DNA of 64,000 nt from Parapedobacter sp042666505 (GTDB lineage: Bacteria > Bacteroidota > Bacteroidia > Sphingobacteriales > Sphingobacteriaceae): contig NZ_JBHTDN010000001.1 of assembly GCF_042666505.1 (NCBI RefSeq), forward strand, positions 1,240,001 to 1,304,000. The letters run 5' to 3'. The position numbers were made by a program, and so were the translations under genes. Positions 1 to 8,284 of the stretch are shown here, piece after piece (positions within the stretch are counted from its first letter, which is position 1; the number at the start of each line of letters is the position of its first letter). A model generated the notes under the pieces. It was not told where the DNA came from and ran no database searches. It worked only from the letters and a program-made list of their open reading frames with translations.

Positions 1-38
1 TAGGCGATTGCCTTTTTTCTATCAATCAACATACCCGT

Positions 39-1070
39 TCAATGATCGCCCCTGTTTTCCTTCGACCGCACTACTTCTTCGAGGACGGCATCGACCATCC
101 AGCCTTGCGGGTTGAACTCGCCGCTATGCCAAATCAACTCCGAATCCCAATATCCTTTGCACTTACTGGACCCTTTAATGCCAAAACCGAAACTTACTTC
201 GATGATCAACGGTTTGCCATCGTGGTAGATGAAGTCATAGGCTGCACATTGAAGCCTTAACCGTTTAGTAACATCGAATCCAACACGCAGAACATCCGTT
301 TCGATATCGTCATAAACGAAATGCCCACTTCCGGAAGCCCTGAAGTCACCGCTACGAACCATGCGTTTCATACCATAGGCACGATTTCCAATCACTATCA
401 GCCGAATATCAAAGTCATTGTTCGGGATGTAGTCCTGAAAGTAAACATAGTCCCTATCACGACCGGCTTTTCGGGCAAACGCAGGAGGAGCCACAAACCT
501 GCCTAATCCCTTGATCAGTTCAAGCGGGTTCATTGTTTCTCGAAATCGCCTTGTTCGGTCTTCAAACGCTTGAAATGGATCAAACTGACCAAACCCCTTT
601 CCAAACGCTTGATCGATCAGCCGTATGCATTGCTTATCACTTTTCACAAGCCGGACGTTTGAACTGGCCGCACCTCTGCGTATCTTGAAGACTTTCGGAT
701 AGGAAGTATGCCGGGCCCATTGCTTCGCCTCTGCTTCGTCGTAAAAAACGTACGAAGGGACGAGCGGAGCCTCAAAGAGCTCTAACAAATATTTTTGGCC
801 AACCTTATCGTCGAAATGCCAGTTGGTGTAAAAGTTTGGGAAGACCACCTTGCCAGCTTGTTCCAATGCAAAAAGAAGCTGTTTTGCCAACAGCGAGTCT
901 TTGTAGTTATCGTGATAATAGTGCCACATCAAGGCGTCATAATCACGTAACTGGTCGACAATGTCGTTATCGTGGCAGTTTACGACTCCGTAATTTATGC
1001 CGAATTGCTCACAGTGTTCGATCCAACGATTCGAAAATGTGCCGGGCGTATGATGTATCGCAATCTTCAT
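39..1070 (-). CDS. ATP-grasp domain protein at the end of the EPS operon
   Basis: This 343-residue protein looks like an ATP-grasp ligase. Lysines K126 and K129 precede a small glycine/serine loop (RRGAASSNV, residues 132-140), as in the nucleotide-binding part of the RimK/YheC-like ATP-grasp fold. Near the C-terminus IIEVSFGFG supplies a Glu suited to metal binding. There is no signal peptide or membrane segment, so it should be cytoplasmic. It is the last gene of the minus-strand EPS operon, 11 nt after the GT2 gene. Enzymes of this fold join a carboxylate to an amine or thiol using ATP, so it might add an amino acid or similar group to a sugar or precursor; that role is inferred from position only. 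Bases 1-38 beyond its stop hold nothing I can identify. Confidence 0.72.
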   Translation of the reverse strand: MKIAIHHTPGTFSNRWIEHCEQFGINYGVVNCHDNDIVDQLRDYDALMWHYYHDNYKDSLLAKQLLFALEQAGKVVFPNFYTNWHFDDKVGQKYLLELFEAPLVPSYVFYDEAEAKQWARHTSYPKVFKIRRGAASSNVRLVKSDKQCIRLIDQAFGKGFGQFDPFQAFEDRTRRFRETMNPLELIKGLGRFVAPPAFARKAGRDRDYVYFQDYIPNNDFDIRLIVIGNRAYGMKRMVRSGDFRASGSGHFVYDDIETDVLRVGFDVTKRLRLQCAAYDFIYHDGKPLIIEVSFGFGIKGSSKCKGYWDSELIWHSGEFNPQGWMVDAVLEEVVRSKENRGDH

Positions 1071-1081
1071 TGTACAATTTT

Positions 1082-2299
1082 TTAATAAGACTTTTCCGAT
1101 CCCAATTGCTTATGATCATTCTTTTGTTCGTACTCCGTGTGTTTAGTCGCCACCGAAATCGAGTTCGCTTTTTTGGATTTCATCAATGCCAATATCTGAT
1201 AAAACATAAACCTGGGAATGTTGATAAGGGCGCGATAGATTCCTCGTTCCGCGCCCGATGCATAAAGCGACAGGAAAAACCCCGCAACAAATAACGCAAG
1301 CCCGACCAGCCATACCAAGGCCACTACGCTGCCGACCAGCCAATTTATGAGCAGAAACAACACGGATAACATCAAAAAGAAGAACAATGGCGGGCGCAGT
1401 AACACCAACCCAAACAAGAACTTATTAGTGCTCCAACCTACCAAACTAGATTTAATCAAACTGAAACCATAGGTAAAGTATTTAAACCACGTGTTGATCC
1501 ATCGTGATCGTTGGGCAACGAGTTGGGAAGCATGACTCGTCTTCTGATCAAACACAATTGCCCACTCATTGAAACAAATTCGTTCGCCCCGTTTGACAAT
1601 CTCGTATTGCAACACTTTGTCAAAACCGGCTCCTTCTATCGTCTTTCCCAATAGGCACTCTTTATAAAAATCCACTGTAAACGCCATACCGGAGCCGGCT
1701 AATGTAGCCGACGACCCACCATCGAACAATATTTTGCCATCGTAAAAATGGTAATATAAGTCTCGGGCCGCGTCCAAGCGGGCAAATATGCTGTCCATGT
1801 TTTTGGCCTTACGGACTCCTTGCACCGCTTTAAATCCCAAGGCGAAAGATCGATCAAGTTCGCTCAAATACGTCGGTTCGACCAGGTTGTCACTGTCGAT
1901 GATGGTGAGGCGATTGTGAGGCCTCACGAATCGGTCAATGGCATAGAAATGCGATTTCACATTGCCGGCTAGTACTTCTTCGGGCCTAAGCAAAATCACC
2001 CGGTTATCGTTGAATCGGAGCGATGACACATCGCATTTATCGGCCACAACATAAATGATGAACTGATCGTGATCTAATCGCAACAGCGAATCCACAACGG
2101 CGGGAATCATACTTGTCTGCTCGTAAGCCGTCACAATGACTGCGTAGTCGCCTTGCGAAACAGCAGTTCCTGGTTGGTTGTTCAATTTGTTCCGCCTGAT
2201 TAGGTATATGCCATATAACAGTAGCGGCCATACTAAGTTAAAGCCAATAACCAGCTGAACACTGTACCAAATCAAGTATAATAATATCTCCAGATCCAT
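1082..2299 (-). CDS. membrane glycosyltransferase family 2 (processive type)
   Basis: A 405-residue GT2 enzyme. An N-terminal hydrophobic segment (about residues 5-33) is followed by the GT-A nucleotide-sugar fold (YAVIVTAYEQ), a DSD motif in IIDSDNL for metal and UDP-sugar binding, and a QRSRW motif typical of processive membrane glycosyltransferases such as NodC or cellulose synthase-like enzymes. Two strongly hydrophobic C-terminal segments (about 290-350) anchor it in the inner membrane. The tail is charged. It starts 3 nt from the stop of the preceding GT4 gene, so the pair is surely cotranscribed. It probably extends or decorates the EPS repeat unit on the cytoplasmic face. The sugar donor cannot be read from sequence. 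Confidence 0.88.
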   Translation of the reverse strand: MDLEILLYLIWYSVQLVIGFNLVWPLLLYGIYLIRRNKLNNQPGTAVSQGDYAVIVTAYEQTSMIPAVVDSLLRLDHDQFIIYVVADKCDVSSLRFNDNRVILLRPEEVLAGNVKSHFYAIDRFVRPHNRLTIIDSDNLVEPTYLSELDRSFALGFKAVQGVRKAKNMDSIFARLDAARDLYYHFYDGKILFDGGSSATLAGSGMAFTVDFYKECLLGKTIEGAGFDKVLQYEIVKRGERICFNEWAIVFDQKTSHASQLVAQRSRWINTWFKYFTYGFSLIKSSLVGWSTNKFLFGLVLLRPPLFFFLMLSVLFLLINWLVGSVVALVWLVGLALFVAGFFLSLYASGAERGIYRALINIPRFMFYQILALMKSKKANSISVATKHTEYEQKNDHKQLGSEKSY

Positions 2300-2301
2300 A
2301 G

Positions 2302-3489
2302 TTATTTTTTCAATGCTCCAATTGCCTCGTAAATAGCCTCGACGGAATTTTTCCAGGTATGAGACCGTACAAATTCCCTCCGTTGCTCCTGTAGCTCATT
2401 GCAATCTTCTTGGAGTGCTAAATCAATGAGATGCACATAGTCTTCGTTGTTTTGTGCCAAATAGGTGACCGACGAAAACATTTCCATGGCATGCGTTTGC
2501 AAGGCGACGACAGGCTTGCCCATCGCCAGATATTCGTCTATCTTCCGCGGATAATTGCCTATGGTAAGCGGCGTCAGCACTTGGGGGTTCAAACAGACAT
2601 CAAACGAATAAATATAGTTGGGCAATTCGCTACCGTCTTTCATTCCCAAAAAAACGACGTTGGGTAAATCATGCAGTTTACTCCGTTTAAACCCTTCATC
2701 TTCGGGGCCAACCAATACAATTGTCCACTCAGGCCGTTGTTTGGCAATATAAATCATGGCATCTACGTCCAGCCGACTACTGTGCAATACACCAACGTAT
2801 CCGATTAGTTTGCCTTTTATTTCTTTCATTTCCGCAGGTGTATTGCCTATGAAATTGGCAAACAACTTATCGTTAAATCCCTGCCCCACATAATGTGAAT
2901 TTTCGTTGTATTGCTTGCAATAGTTCATCAAGAACATGGAGTTGGCTACGCAAACGTCGCTTTTCTTAATCATAAGCGGTTCAAGCCGACTTCCGTGCTT
3001 ATTCCAGTAAGGCGCCGCAATAATCAGGTCCCGCGAATAGTAGACGCTAACCCTTGGATTGAGATATTCTTGTAAATAGTGGCATTTGATAATTTCATTA
3101 TCATTAAATAGAATAAAGTCATCAAATCCTAAGTGTGCCATGCTGCGTTTGATGCTATTCGCAAAGCGTTTATTATTGAACCGATTGACCGCATTGAAAA
3201 TGGGCACATTGTCTAGCCAATTAATAGATTCCACGATGCAGTCGGGGTACAATGTCCATAGGTTTTCTTTGACCTCCCGAAAACCAGCTTCCTTACCTTT
3301 AATCACTCGTAAACGATCTTGTATGGATGGTGTGGTTCTCAACGATATGGACGAATACCTATCGAGCGGCGAATTGACATAGAGCACCTTGTTGTGTTTG
3401 CTGAATTCCACAGCGATGTCTTTACAATTGCTTCCCAGCGTTGTATCCCAAGGCTGTTGTCCGACTACGACTATATTTTGATTGACCAT
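2302..3489 (-). CDS. glycosyltransferase family 1/4-like (GT-B)
   Basis: A 395-residue GT-B glycosyltransferase. The N-terminal Rossmann half begins NIVVVGQQPWD. The C-terminal half has IGYVGVLHSSRLDVD, WTIVLVGPEDEGF and a donor-site segment PRKIDEYLAMGKPVVALQT, the usual GT4 phosphate/nucleotide-sugar region. It has no membrane span. It sits between the 34-residue peptide gene and the GT2 gene in the EPS operon and probably adds one sugar to the lipid-linked repeat. Donor and acceptor are unknown. Confidence 0.87.
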   Translation of the reverse strand: MVNQNIVVVGQQPWDTTLGSNCKDIAVEFSKHNKVLYVNSPLDRYSSISLRTTPSIQDRLRVIKGKEAGFREVKENLWTLYPDCIVESINWLDNVPIFNAVNRFNNKRFANSIKRSMAHLGFDDFILFNDNEIIKCHYLQEYLNPRVSVYYSRDLIIAAPYWNKHGSRLEPLMIKKSDVCVANSMFLMNYCKQYNENSHYVGQGFNDKLFANFIGNTPAEMKEIKGKLIGYVGVLHSSRLDVDAMIYIAKQRPEWTIVLVGPEDEGFKRSKLHDLPNVVFLGMKDGSELPNYIYSFDVCLNPQVLTPLTIGNYPRKIDEYLAMGKPVVALQTHAMEMFSSVTYLAQNNEDYVHLIDLALQEDCNELQEQRREFVRSHTWKNSVEAIYEAIGALKK

Positions 3490-3501
3490 GCGTAGCCCTT
3501 T

Positions 3502-3606
3502 CTATCTCTTGTTCGGTTTTGTTGATGTAGCATTGACCTTTATGCCGGCGCTAATGCCTATCAGAAAGGCAATGATTCCCGGAATGATAAAAATTTCAAA
3601 AGGCAT
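3502..3606 (-). CDS. 34-residue single-span membrane peptide in the EPS operon
   Basis: This short frame lies in the 131-nt gap between the Wzy-like gene and the GT4 gene. It starts with ATG at 3606 and stops with TAG at 3502. The product begins MPFEIFIIPGIIAFLIGIS, one hydrophobic segment of about 18 residues, and ends in a polar basic tail (KVNATSTKPNKR). That composition is what a genuine small membrane protein looks like, and the gap would otherwise be unusually long for this tightly packed operon. It starts 14 nt after the wzy-like stop. No family is recognised. It could be a small subunit or regulator of the polymerase or co-polymerase. Chance ORF is the alternative. Confidence 0.5.
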   Translation of the reverse strand: MPFEIFIIPGIIAFLIGISAGIKVNATSTKPNKR

Positions 3607-3620
3607 GTAAGTAACTGTTG

Positions 3621-5090
3621 TTAGTTTAATGGATTTGCTGCAAGATGCTTTTCCTTTTTTATATCGAGCGCGACGGGTTTATCCCATTTTGAAGCCACAA
3701 GAATAATAGCCCAAGACATGTATACAATGATTGACGATGGCGTTCTGTTGATTATTTCATTGCCATAACTGGCAATGAAAATTCCAATCGTGCCCGAAAC
3801 CAGCGCTACTAGCTTTATCCGCAACACCGGATCCCTTATGTTCCAAATAATCCCGCAACATTTGCCCATGATGTACGCCATGATGATGAACCAAATGACA
3901 AGTCCAACAATACCATACATCGCCCAGACCTTGACCCAATAGCTGTCGGGCTCAACAGTCGCTAAATATCCATGCGGATTGAATTCTTGTCCGTTTGCGC
4001 CAATCGTTCCCAATCCACCTCCAAATGGTCTTGAACTTAGGTAGCTACGTAGCTCCTCTTGCGTATTTAAACGAACCTGAAACGAAGCATCATGTTCGGG
4101 ATTAACGGCCGTCCGCAGTCGCCGAATATGATAGTTGCCATGACCGATCATCGTAAACTTCAAGAAGAGGACCATACCGAAAAGAACAATCGCTCCTCCC
4201 AACAATAACTTGAATTGCTTGGTCAGGAATAAGCCGATTGGAACGCCTGCGAAAACAAAAAGAGCACCTCTAGTTCCCGAAATCAACATCCCATACATCA
4301 ACACGGCACCGATCAATACCAATACGATCCTTTTCCACTGTTTCAGTGGAGCAGCTGCCAATACAAAACATATCAGCGCGATATGCGCTTGCGATGCACC
4401 AAACCCGGCAGCGTCAGAAAAAAATGAGAACACCCTTATCTTACCAAAAAGCATATGCGTTGGTGAATTAACCAAAAACCGCATTTCACCCGGAAACGGA
4501 CCGTAATGAAGTTGCTTTATGCCGTTCAGTGCCGCTAGTAGTGAAATGGAAATGATGATCTTTAGGAATATATCTAAATGCCGCCTTTCCGTAAACAAAA
4601 TCATAGTGAGAGGGATAACGAGCAGCAGGTTCAACGCGGTATTACGCACTTCGTGAACCCACCCCATCATACTTGGGGCCGTAGGGTTAACGATCTCAAA
4701 AACACTGATCACAAACCAAACAATCACCAACGCCACGACATCGCTTTTGGCGTTTGCCCAATTACTTTTTGCTTTGTTTAAAAAAGCGGCCAACCACGTT
4801 AAACAAAGTAGTATTTCCAATCCAATACCAAGTTGTATCGTTAGCCGGAGTTCCCTGGTAATCATCGTGACTACAAAGCAAAATACCAATGTGACAAAAA
4901 GGCCTAAAACAGGGTTCCGGAATAATACGATGCAAAAAACAACGCCGATGCTCGCCAAGATAAGCGCTATGGGCGCGAAAATCCCAATCTCACTAGTGGT
5001 GTAGGCTAGGGCGACACTAATTACGATAAGTATAGCCGGGAATAGCCCCCTCATTAGCGTGGAGTTACCGGCAGTAACCAACCTTTTCAT
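3621..5090 (-). CDS. O-antigen ligase/polymerase-like membrane protein (Wzy type)
   Basis: A 489-residue polytopic membrane protein with roughly a dozen hydrophobic segments and a large loop between about residues 320 and 380 containing RTAVNPEHDASFQVRLN and GGGLGTIG, the arrangement of the Wzy_C/O-antigen ligase superfamily. A short ISGTRGAL motif precedes the loop, as is common in this family. It should polymerise or ligate lipid-linked EPS units on the periplasmic face. It follows the Wzc-like gene by 71 nt and precedes the 34-residue peptide gene. Polymerase is more likely than ligase because a Wzc-like chain-length protein is next to it. Confidence 0.85.
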   Translation of the reverse strand: MKRLVTAGNSTLMRGLFPAILIVISVALAYTTSEIGIFAPIALILASIGVVFCIVLFRNPVLGLFVTLVFCFVVTMITRELRLTIQLGIGLEILLCLTWLAAFLNKAKSNWANAKSDVVALVIVWFVISVFEIVNPTAPSMMGWVHEVRNTALNLLLVIPLTMILFTERRHLDIFLKIIISISLLAALNGIKQLHYGPFPGEMRFLVNSPTHMLFGKIRVFSFFSDAAGFGASQAHIALICFVLAAAPLKQWKRIVLVLIGAVLMYGMLISGTRGALFVFAGVPIGLFLTKQFKLLLGGAIVLFGMVLFLKFTMIGHGNYHIRRLRTAVNPEHDASFQVRLNTQEELRSYLSSRPFGGGLGTIGANGQEFNPHGYLATVEPDSYWVKVWAMYGIVGLVIWFIIMAYIMGKCCGIIWNIRDPVLRIKLVALVSGTIGIFIASYGNEIINRTPSSIIVYMSWAIILVASKWDKPVALDIKKEKHLAANPLN

Positions 5091-5161
5091 GTGATGTCAA
5101 CCTTGTTATTTATCATACTTGACAGAAAGCCGTTACCTAACAAATCTCTTTTTCAGTAAGA

Positions 5162-7309
5162 TCAATTTCCGACATTACTAAGTCGCTTAATATTGACCTT
5201 ATTCAGCACCCAGCCTAAAAAGCCCTTATGTCGCTGGATATATTGAACCAAATCCTGTGCGTTTTCAGAAATCTGGTCGCCCGCTTCAAACACACCGACG
5301 CATAAATCCGAAAACATTAACCATTCTTTCGCTTGATTAACACGTTGAAAACTGTCGATATCGATCACAATAAAATCAAACGTATCCTTCAACGTACGAA
5401 ATCCGGTCTGAAGCGTGTGGCTGTCCTGCAGTTCAAACAACGAAGCGTTCTCTCTGTTGCGTGTCAAAACCGTTATGAGGTCTTCGACCTGGATCTCTCG
5501 CTTAACGAGAAACGTCTCAAACTCCTGCTTTCCTTTTTCGACCCCGTTGCGTGCGGTGGACGGTGTTTCTATCAGACCGCTTAAATCGTCCCCGATAAGC
5601 AAGACCTTTTTACCCGTTAGCGCAAACGCGTACGCAAGGCTACCGGCTAGAAATGATTTTCCGGCGCCCGGTTTCAAGCTGGTAATCCCGAGAATTTTAT
5701 CATTATTGGCCAATGAACGCCTACTGATGTCAAATCTAAGGGACCGAATCAAGTCCTTATATAGACCGAGTTGTGGATTTTCGGTGGCATCTTTCCAGAT
5801 ATTCCGGATATTCCACTGGTTGAGATTGATTTTATTTAAACTTCCCAGTACCGTACCCTTTGTCGCAGACATCAATTGTTCCGAATCGTTTATCCGACGA
5901 TTAAACAAAAATAACACCGTGAGTGCTGCGAGACACATCATCAGGCTTGCGAACCCGGACAGCCCCGTATAGATCAGTTTTTTTGAAGGTGTAGGAGGCC
6001 CCGGCAAGCCGTATTCAACCACATTTAGCCGTAAGCCCGCTTCTGAAGCGAATCCTGCTTGATTATACCGGTTTAGCATCTCCATGTACTCACTTGTCGC
6101 CAACTCCGCATCGCGCTCAAGACTTTGCAACCCGGCATCCATGGGAACCATGGCATTGTAACGTCTCCGTGCCGCTGCCAGCTCTGATTCGATAGCAGTA
6201 ATACTGCTTCGCAACGATGACAAATTCAATTGCATTTGCTGAAGGCTTTCCTGGAGCGATCGATTCGACGTAAGCGGCAGGGATCCGGTCTGGCCGCCGG
6301 AACCCGCCACCAATTTTCTCCTTTCTTGCTGCAACGAATCAACGCGTCGTTTCTCTGCGGCGCCAAAGTTACTTTCGATATACTTCCGATTGGCCGCCTC
6401 CAATTCGCCATCCAGCAAAATCACCTCGTTATTCAGTGCCGAGCGGTTGGAATAAGCGGGAGAGTTTAGCTGATTCGTTAAATTCCTTATCGCACCCTGC
6501 GCGGCTTCTACTTCAACAAGCTTCTGCGCCCGGCTACTTTCCAGGCTGGTTATTTGCTGGTACAACATACCGGTATGTGAGCTAGCGTCTAAAATGCCAC
6601 TGGTTGAGCGATAATCCCTTAATTGATCATTTTTTGCTTGCATCGCCTGTTCTTTTTGCTTCAACAGCGAATCTAAAAAAGCAACGGCCCTTCCATCGTC
6701 GACCCTGGTAACCGTATGATAGTATTGGATGAACTCATTAGCCAGGGTGTTGACCGCATAAGCCGATAACTCAGGGTGCTCGGAATAAAAATCGATTCCC
6801 AGAAAATCGCTGTCTCCGTACCGATTGATATCCAAACTGTTCAAAATGGCTTCGTTCGTATAGCCCAGGGCTTCAATCGCCTTTGAAAGCGCAGGAGAAG
6901 CCTCCAGTTCCTTCGGGGATGCTGTGTTTTGTGCGATTTTAGACTTTAATTCATTAATCAGGGCTTCCTTCTCCCCTGCTGTTAATGTGCGCAAGGAATC
7001 GTTATACTTTCTAAATGCGTGCTGCTCGTCTTCCAGGTCGTGGAGGGTAAGCCGGTAAGAAACGGCATCCAGTACCCGCTTCATTCGAATCATTCCCAAC
7101 ATATTTGAATATAACTGCCGAGGCACCTGCCCCGCCGTACCTAGGCGAGACAGCTCTGAAATATTGGTCGAAAGCAACGTTCGCGAGGCATAACTGTCCG
7201 GCATGTCCCTTACAAAATAGTACGTAACCGCAATGGAAAATACCGGTAATAATATGAGTAACCACCAATATCTTGAAATGTACTTCAGTAACCTTTTAAA
7301 ATCGATCAT
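5162..7309 (-). CDS. Wzc-like polysaccharide co-polymerase with BY-kinase-type ATPase domain
   Basis: Chain-length determinant protein of the Wzz/GNVR plus BY-kinase architecture. The first transmembrane segment is at about residues 13-33, a long periplasmic coiled-coil region follows, the second transmembrane segment is near residue 460, and a cytoplasmic ATPase domain ends the protein. Walker A is LKPGAGKSFLAG, Walker A' is KVLLIGDDL and Walker B is FIVIDID. The usual C-terminal tyrosine cluster is absent (end ...KRLSNVGN), so autophosphorylation may be lost or different. I place the start at 7309 (MIDFKRLLKY), 4 nt after the upstream stop. The longer frame from 7348 would overlap the TolC-like gene and add 13 residues. 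It should control polymer length and link polymerisation to export. Confidence 0.88.
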   Translation of the reverse strand: MIDFKRLLKYISRYWWLLILLPVFSIAVTYYFVRDMPDSYASRTLLSTNISELSRLGTAGQVPRQLYSNMLGMIRMKRVLDAVSYRLTLHDLEDEQHAFRKYNDSLRTLTAGEKEALINELKSKIAQNTASPKELEASPALSKAIEALGYTNEAILNSLDINRYGDSDFLGIDFYSEHPELSAYAVNTLANEFIQYYHTVTRVDDGRAVAFLDSLLKQKEQAMQAKNDQLRDYRSTSGILDASSHTGMLYQQITSLESSRAQKLVEVEAAQGAIRNLTNQLNSPAYSNRSALNNEVILLDGELEAANRKYIESNFGAAEKRRVDSLQQERRKLVAGSGGQTGSLPLTSNRSLQESLQQMQLNLSSLRSSITAIESELAAARRRYNAMVPMDAGLQSLERDAELATSEYMEMLNRYNQAGFASEAGLRLNVVEYGLPGPPTPSKKLIYTGLSGFASLMMCLAALTVLFLFNRRINDSEQLMSATKGTVLGSLNKINLNQWNIRNIWKDATENPQLGLYKDLIRSLRFDISRRSLANNDKILGITSLKPGAGKSFLAGSLAYAFALTGKKVLLIGDDLSGLIETPSTARNGVEKGKQEFETFLVKREIQVEDLITVLTRNRENASLFELQDSHTLQTGFRTLKDTFDFIVIDIDSFQRVNQAKEWLMFSDLCVGVFEAGDQISENAQDLVQYIQRHKGFLGWVLNKVNIKRLSNVGN

Positions 7310-7313
7310 GACG

Positions 7314-8102
7314 TTAACCTTTATTAATATTTTCCAGCTTGATACCAACCAACACTTCCAGACCGTCTTTGGCGATTAGGTAATTGACCTCCGCTTGCAT
7401 GACAGCAGAATGCGCACTCGATAGCTCCGATCTCGCAGCGGTGTAGGTTTCCAGCTCGACCTCCCCTTGTTCAAACTGGCGTTGTATGCGATCAAACATA
7501 ATCTTGCTGTCCTGTGCATATTGGGTTCGGACTTTGAGCTCGCTGATCGATTGCATATAACTATAATACGCAGTCTTCACATTGTTTTCCAGTTCGGCCT
7601 CATATTGTTCGCTTTCCAATTGCGCAACGTGATAGCTCCGCTTCGCTTGCCTTACGTTAATAGGTTTCCGAATCAGCCCGGCCAGATTCACCCCTACGGA
7701 AAACTGATAGCCATTGATTAAATACGGATTGATTTCGTTGACTGCAGGCGCATTTCTGGGGCGATAAATATACGATCCGTTAAATACATCCAAGTACGTT
7801 AGCTTGGAACTTTGGAAGTCCGTCCGGGATAATGCTTCTTGCTCTTGAAGGATCTTCATTCTCGGGTAGTTTTGCTTAGCTAACGCAATTAACGTATCCA
7901 GATATCGGTAATCCAATTCTCTGATGAGCGATTCCTGGCCGCGCACACCTTTTGCCGAAAATGCAACAACCACGATAAACATTATGGCAATTTTGCCCAT
8001 ACCTATTTTGCCTAAGACCATTCGACTATTATTTTTAAAACTAGTGGGATGTAATACAGTTTCCATTTCAGAAGAACAAAACCGTTGATAAAATCTATTC
8101 AT
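7314..8102 (-). CDS. half-length TolC-like outer membrane protein
   Basis: 262 residues resembling the TolC/outer-membrane efflux family: LIALAKQNYPRMKILQEQEA, a Tyr-rich strand segment (GSYIYRP), then INVRQAKRSYHVAQLESEQY and a long Glu/Gln-rich helix. Typical family members have about 420-490 residues with two such halves; here there is only one. A hydrophobic signal segment (IAIMFIVVVAFSAKGVRG) ends near residue 55, unusually far in. Internal starts at 8021 (residue 28) or 8000 (residue 35) would give a normal signal peptide, so the true start is uncertain. First gene of the EPS operon, immediately before the Wzc-like gene. It may form the outer-membrane exit duct in place of a Wza/OPX protein, none of which is present in the window. 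Confidence 0.75.
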   Translation of the reverse strand: MNRFYQRFCSSEMETVLHPTSFKNNSRMVLGKIGMGKIAIMFIVVVAFSAKGVRGQESLIRELDYRYLDTLIALAKQNYPRMKILQEQEALSRTDFQSSKLTYLDVFNGSYIYRPRNAPAVNEINPYLINGYQFSVGVNLAGLIRKPINVRQAKRSYHVAQLESEQYEAELENNVKTAYYSYMQSISELKVRTQYAQDSKIMFDRIQRQFEQGEVELETYTAARSELSSAHSAVMQAEVNYLIAKDGLEVLVGIKLENINKG

Positions 8103-8127
8103 TTCAGATGTATTTCAAACAGGCAAA

Positions 8128-8135
8128 CAAAAGTA
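8128..8135 (-). promoter_or_regulatory. candidate -7 box of the tolC-like/wzc/wzy EPS operon
   Basis: Read on the minus strand the bases are TACTTTTG, matching the Bacteroidota -7 consensus TAnnTTTG. The box lies 26 nt before the longest tolC-like start. Its centre is 62 bp from the centre of the inverted repeat at 8185. No well-spaced TTG -33 element is evident; the nearest lies 26 nt away. Confidence 0.45.
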
Positions 8136-8184
8136 TTTCTAATGCCAGAATAAGTAATGGCCAATCCGCATATTTATTCGATAT

Positions 8185-8202
8185 TGTAGTTTAAAAACTA
8201 CA
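8185..8202. promoter_or_regulatory. inverted repeat TGTAG-N8-CTACA, site 1a
   Basis: TGTAGTTTAAAAACTACA is a perfect dyad whose paired arms extend to 8 bp around a central AA. It lies between the divergent EPS operon (starting at or below 8102) and the glycoside hydrolase gene (8285). It is one of three exact copies of TGTAG-N8-CTACA in the window. Likely a dimeric regulator operator. Confidence 0.6.
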
Positions 8203-8211
8203 GGAATTTAT

Positions 8212-8219
8212 TAGCTTTG
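8212..8219 (+). promoter_or_regulatory. candidate -7 box of the glycoside hydrolase gene
   Basis: TAGCTTTG matches TAnnTTTG exactly and lies 65 nt upstream of the ATG at 8285. It is flanked by the inverted repeats at 8185-8202 and 8218-8235, so a bound regulator would cover the promoter. Confidence 0.45.
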
Positions 8220-8235
8220 TAGCTGTTAATCTACC
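8218..8235. promoter_or_regulatory. inverted repeat TGTAG-N8-CTACc, site 1b
   Basis: TGTAGCTGTTAATCTACC matches the site 1a pattern with one mismatch at the last base. It lies exactly 33 bp downstream of site 1a, about three helical turns, and overlaps the expected transcription start of the glycoside hydrolase. Confidence 0.5.
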
Positions 8236-8284
8236 GTTATTATTTTGATGCTGAAAACAATAGGTTCATTAAAGTTAGGATGGT

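Noticed and set aside
7310..7348. Longer start for the Wzc-like protein
   Set aside because: It would overlap the upstream gene by 35 nt and add 13 residues before a start (7309) that lies 4 nt after the upstream stop and begins a typical N-terminus.
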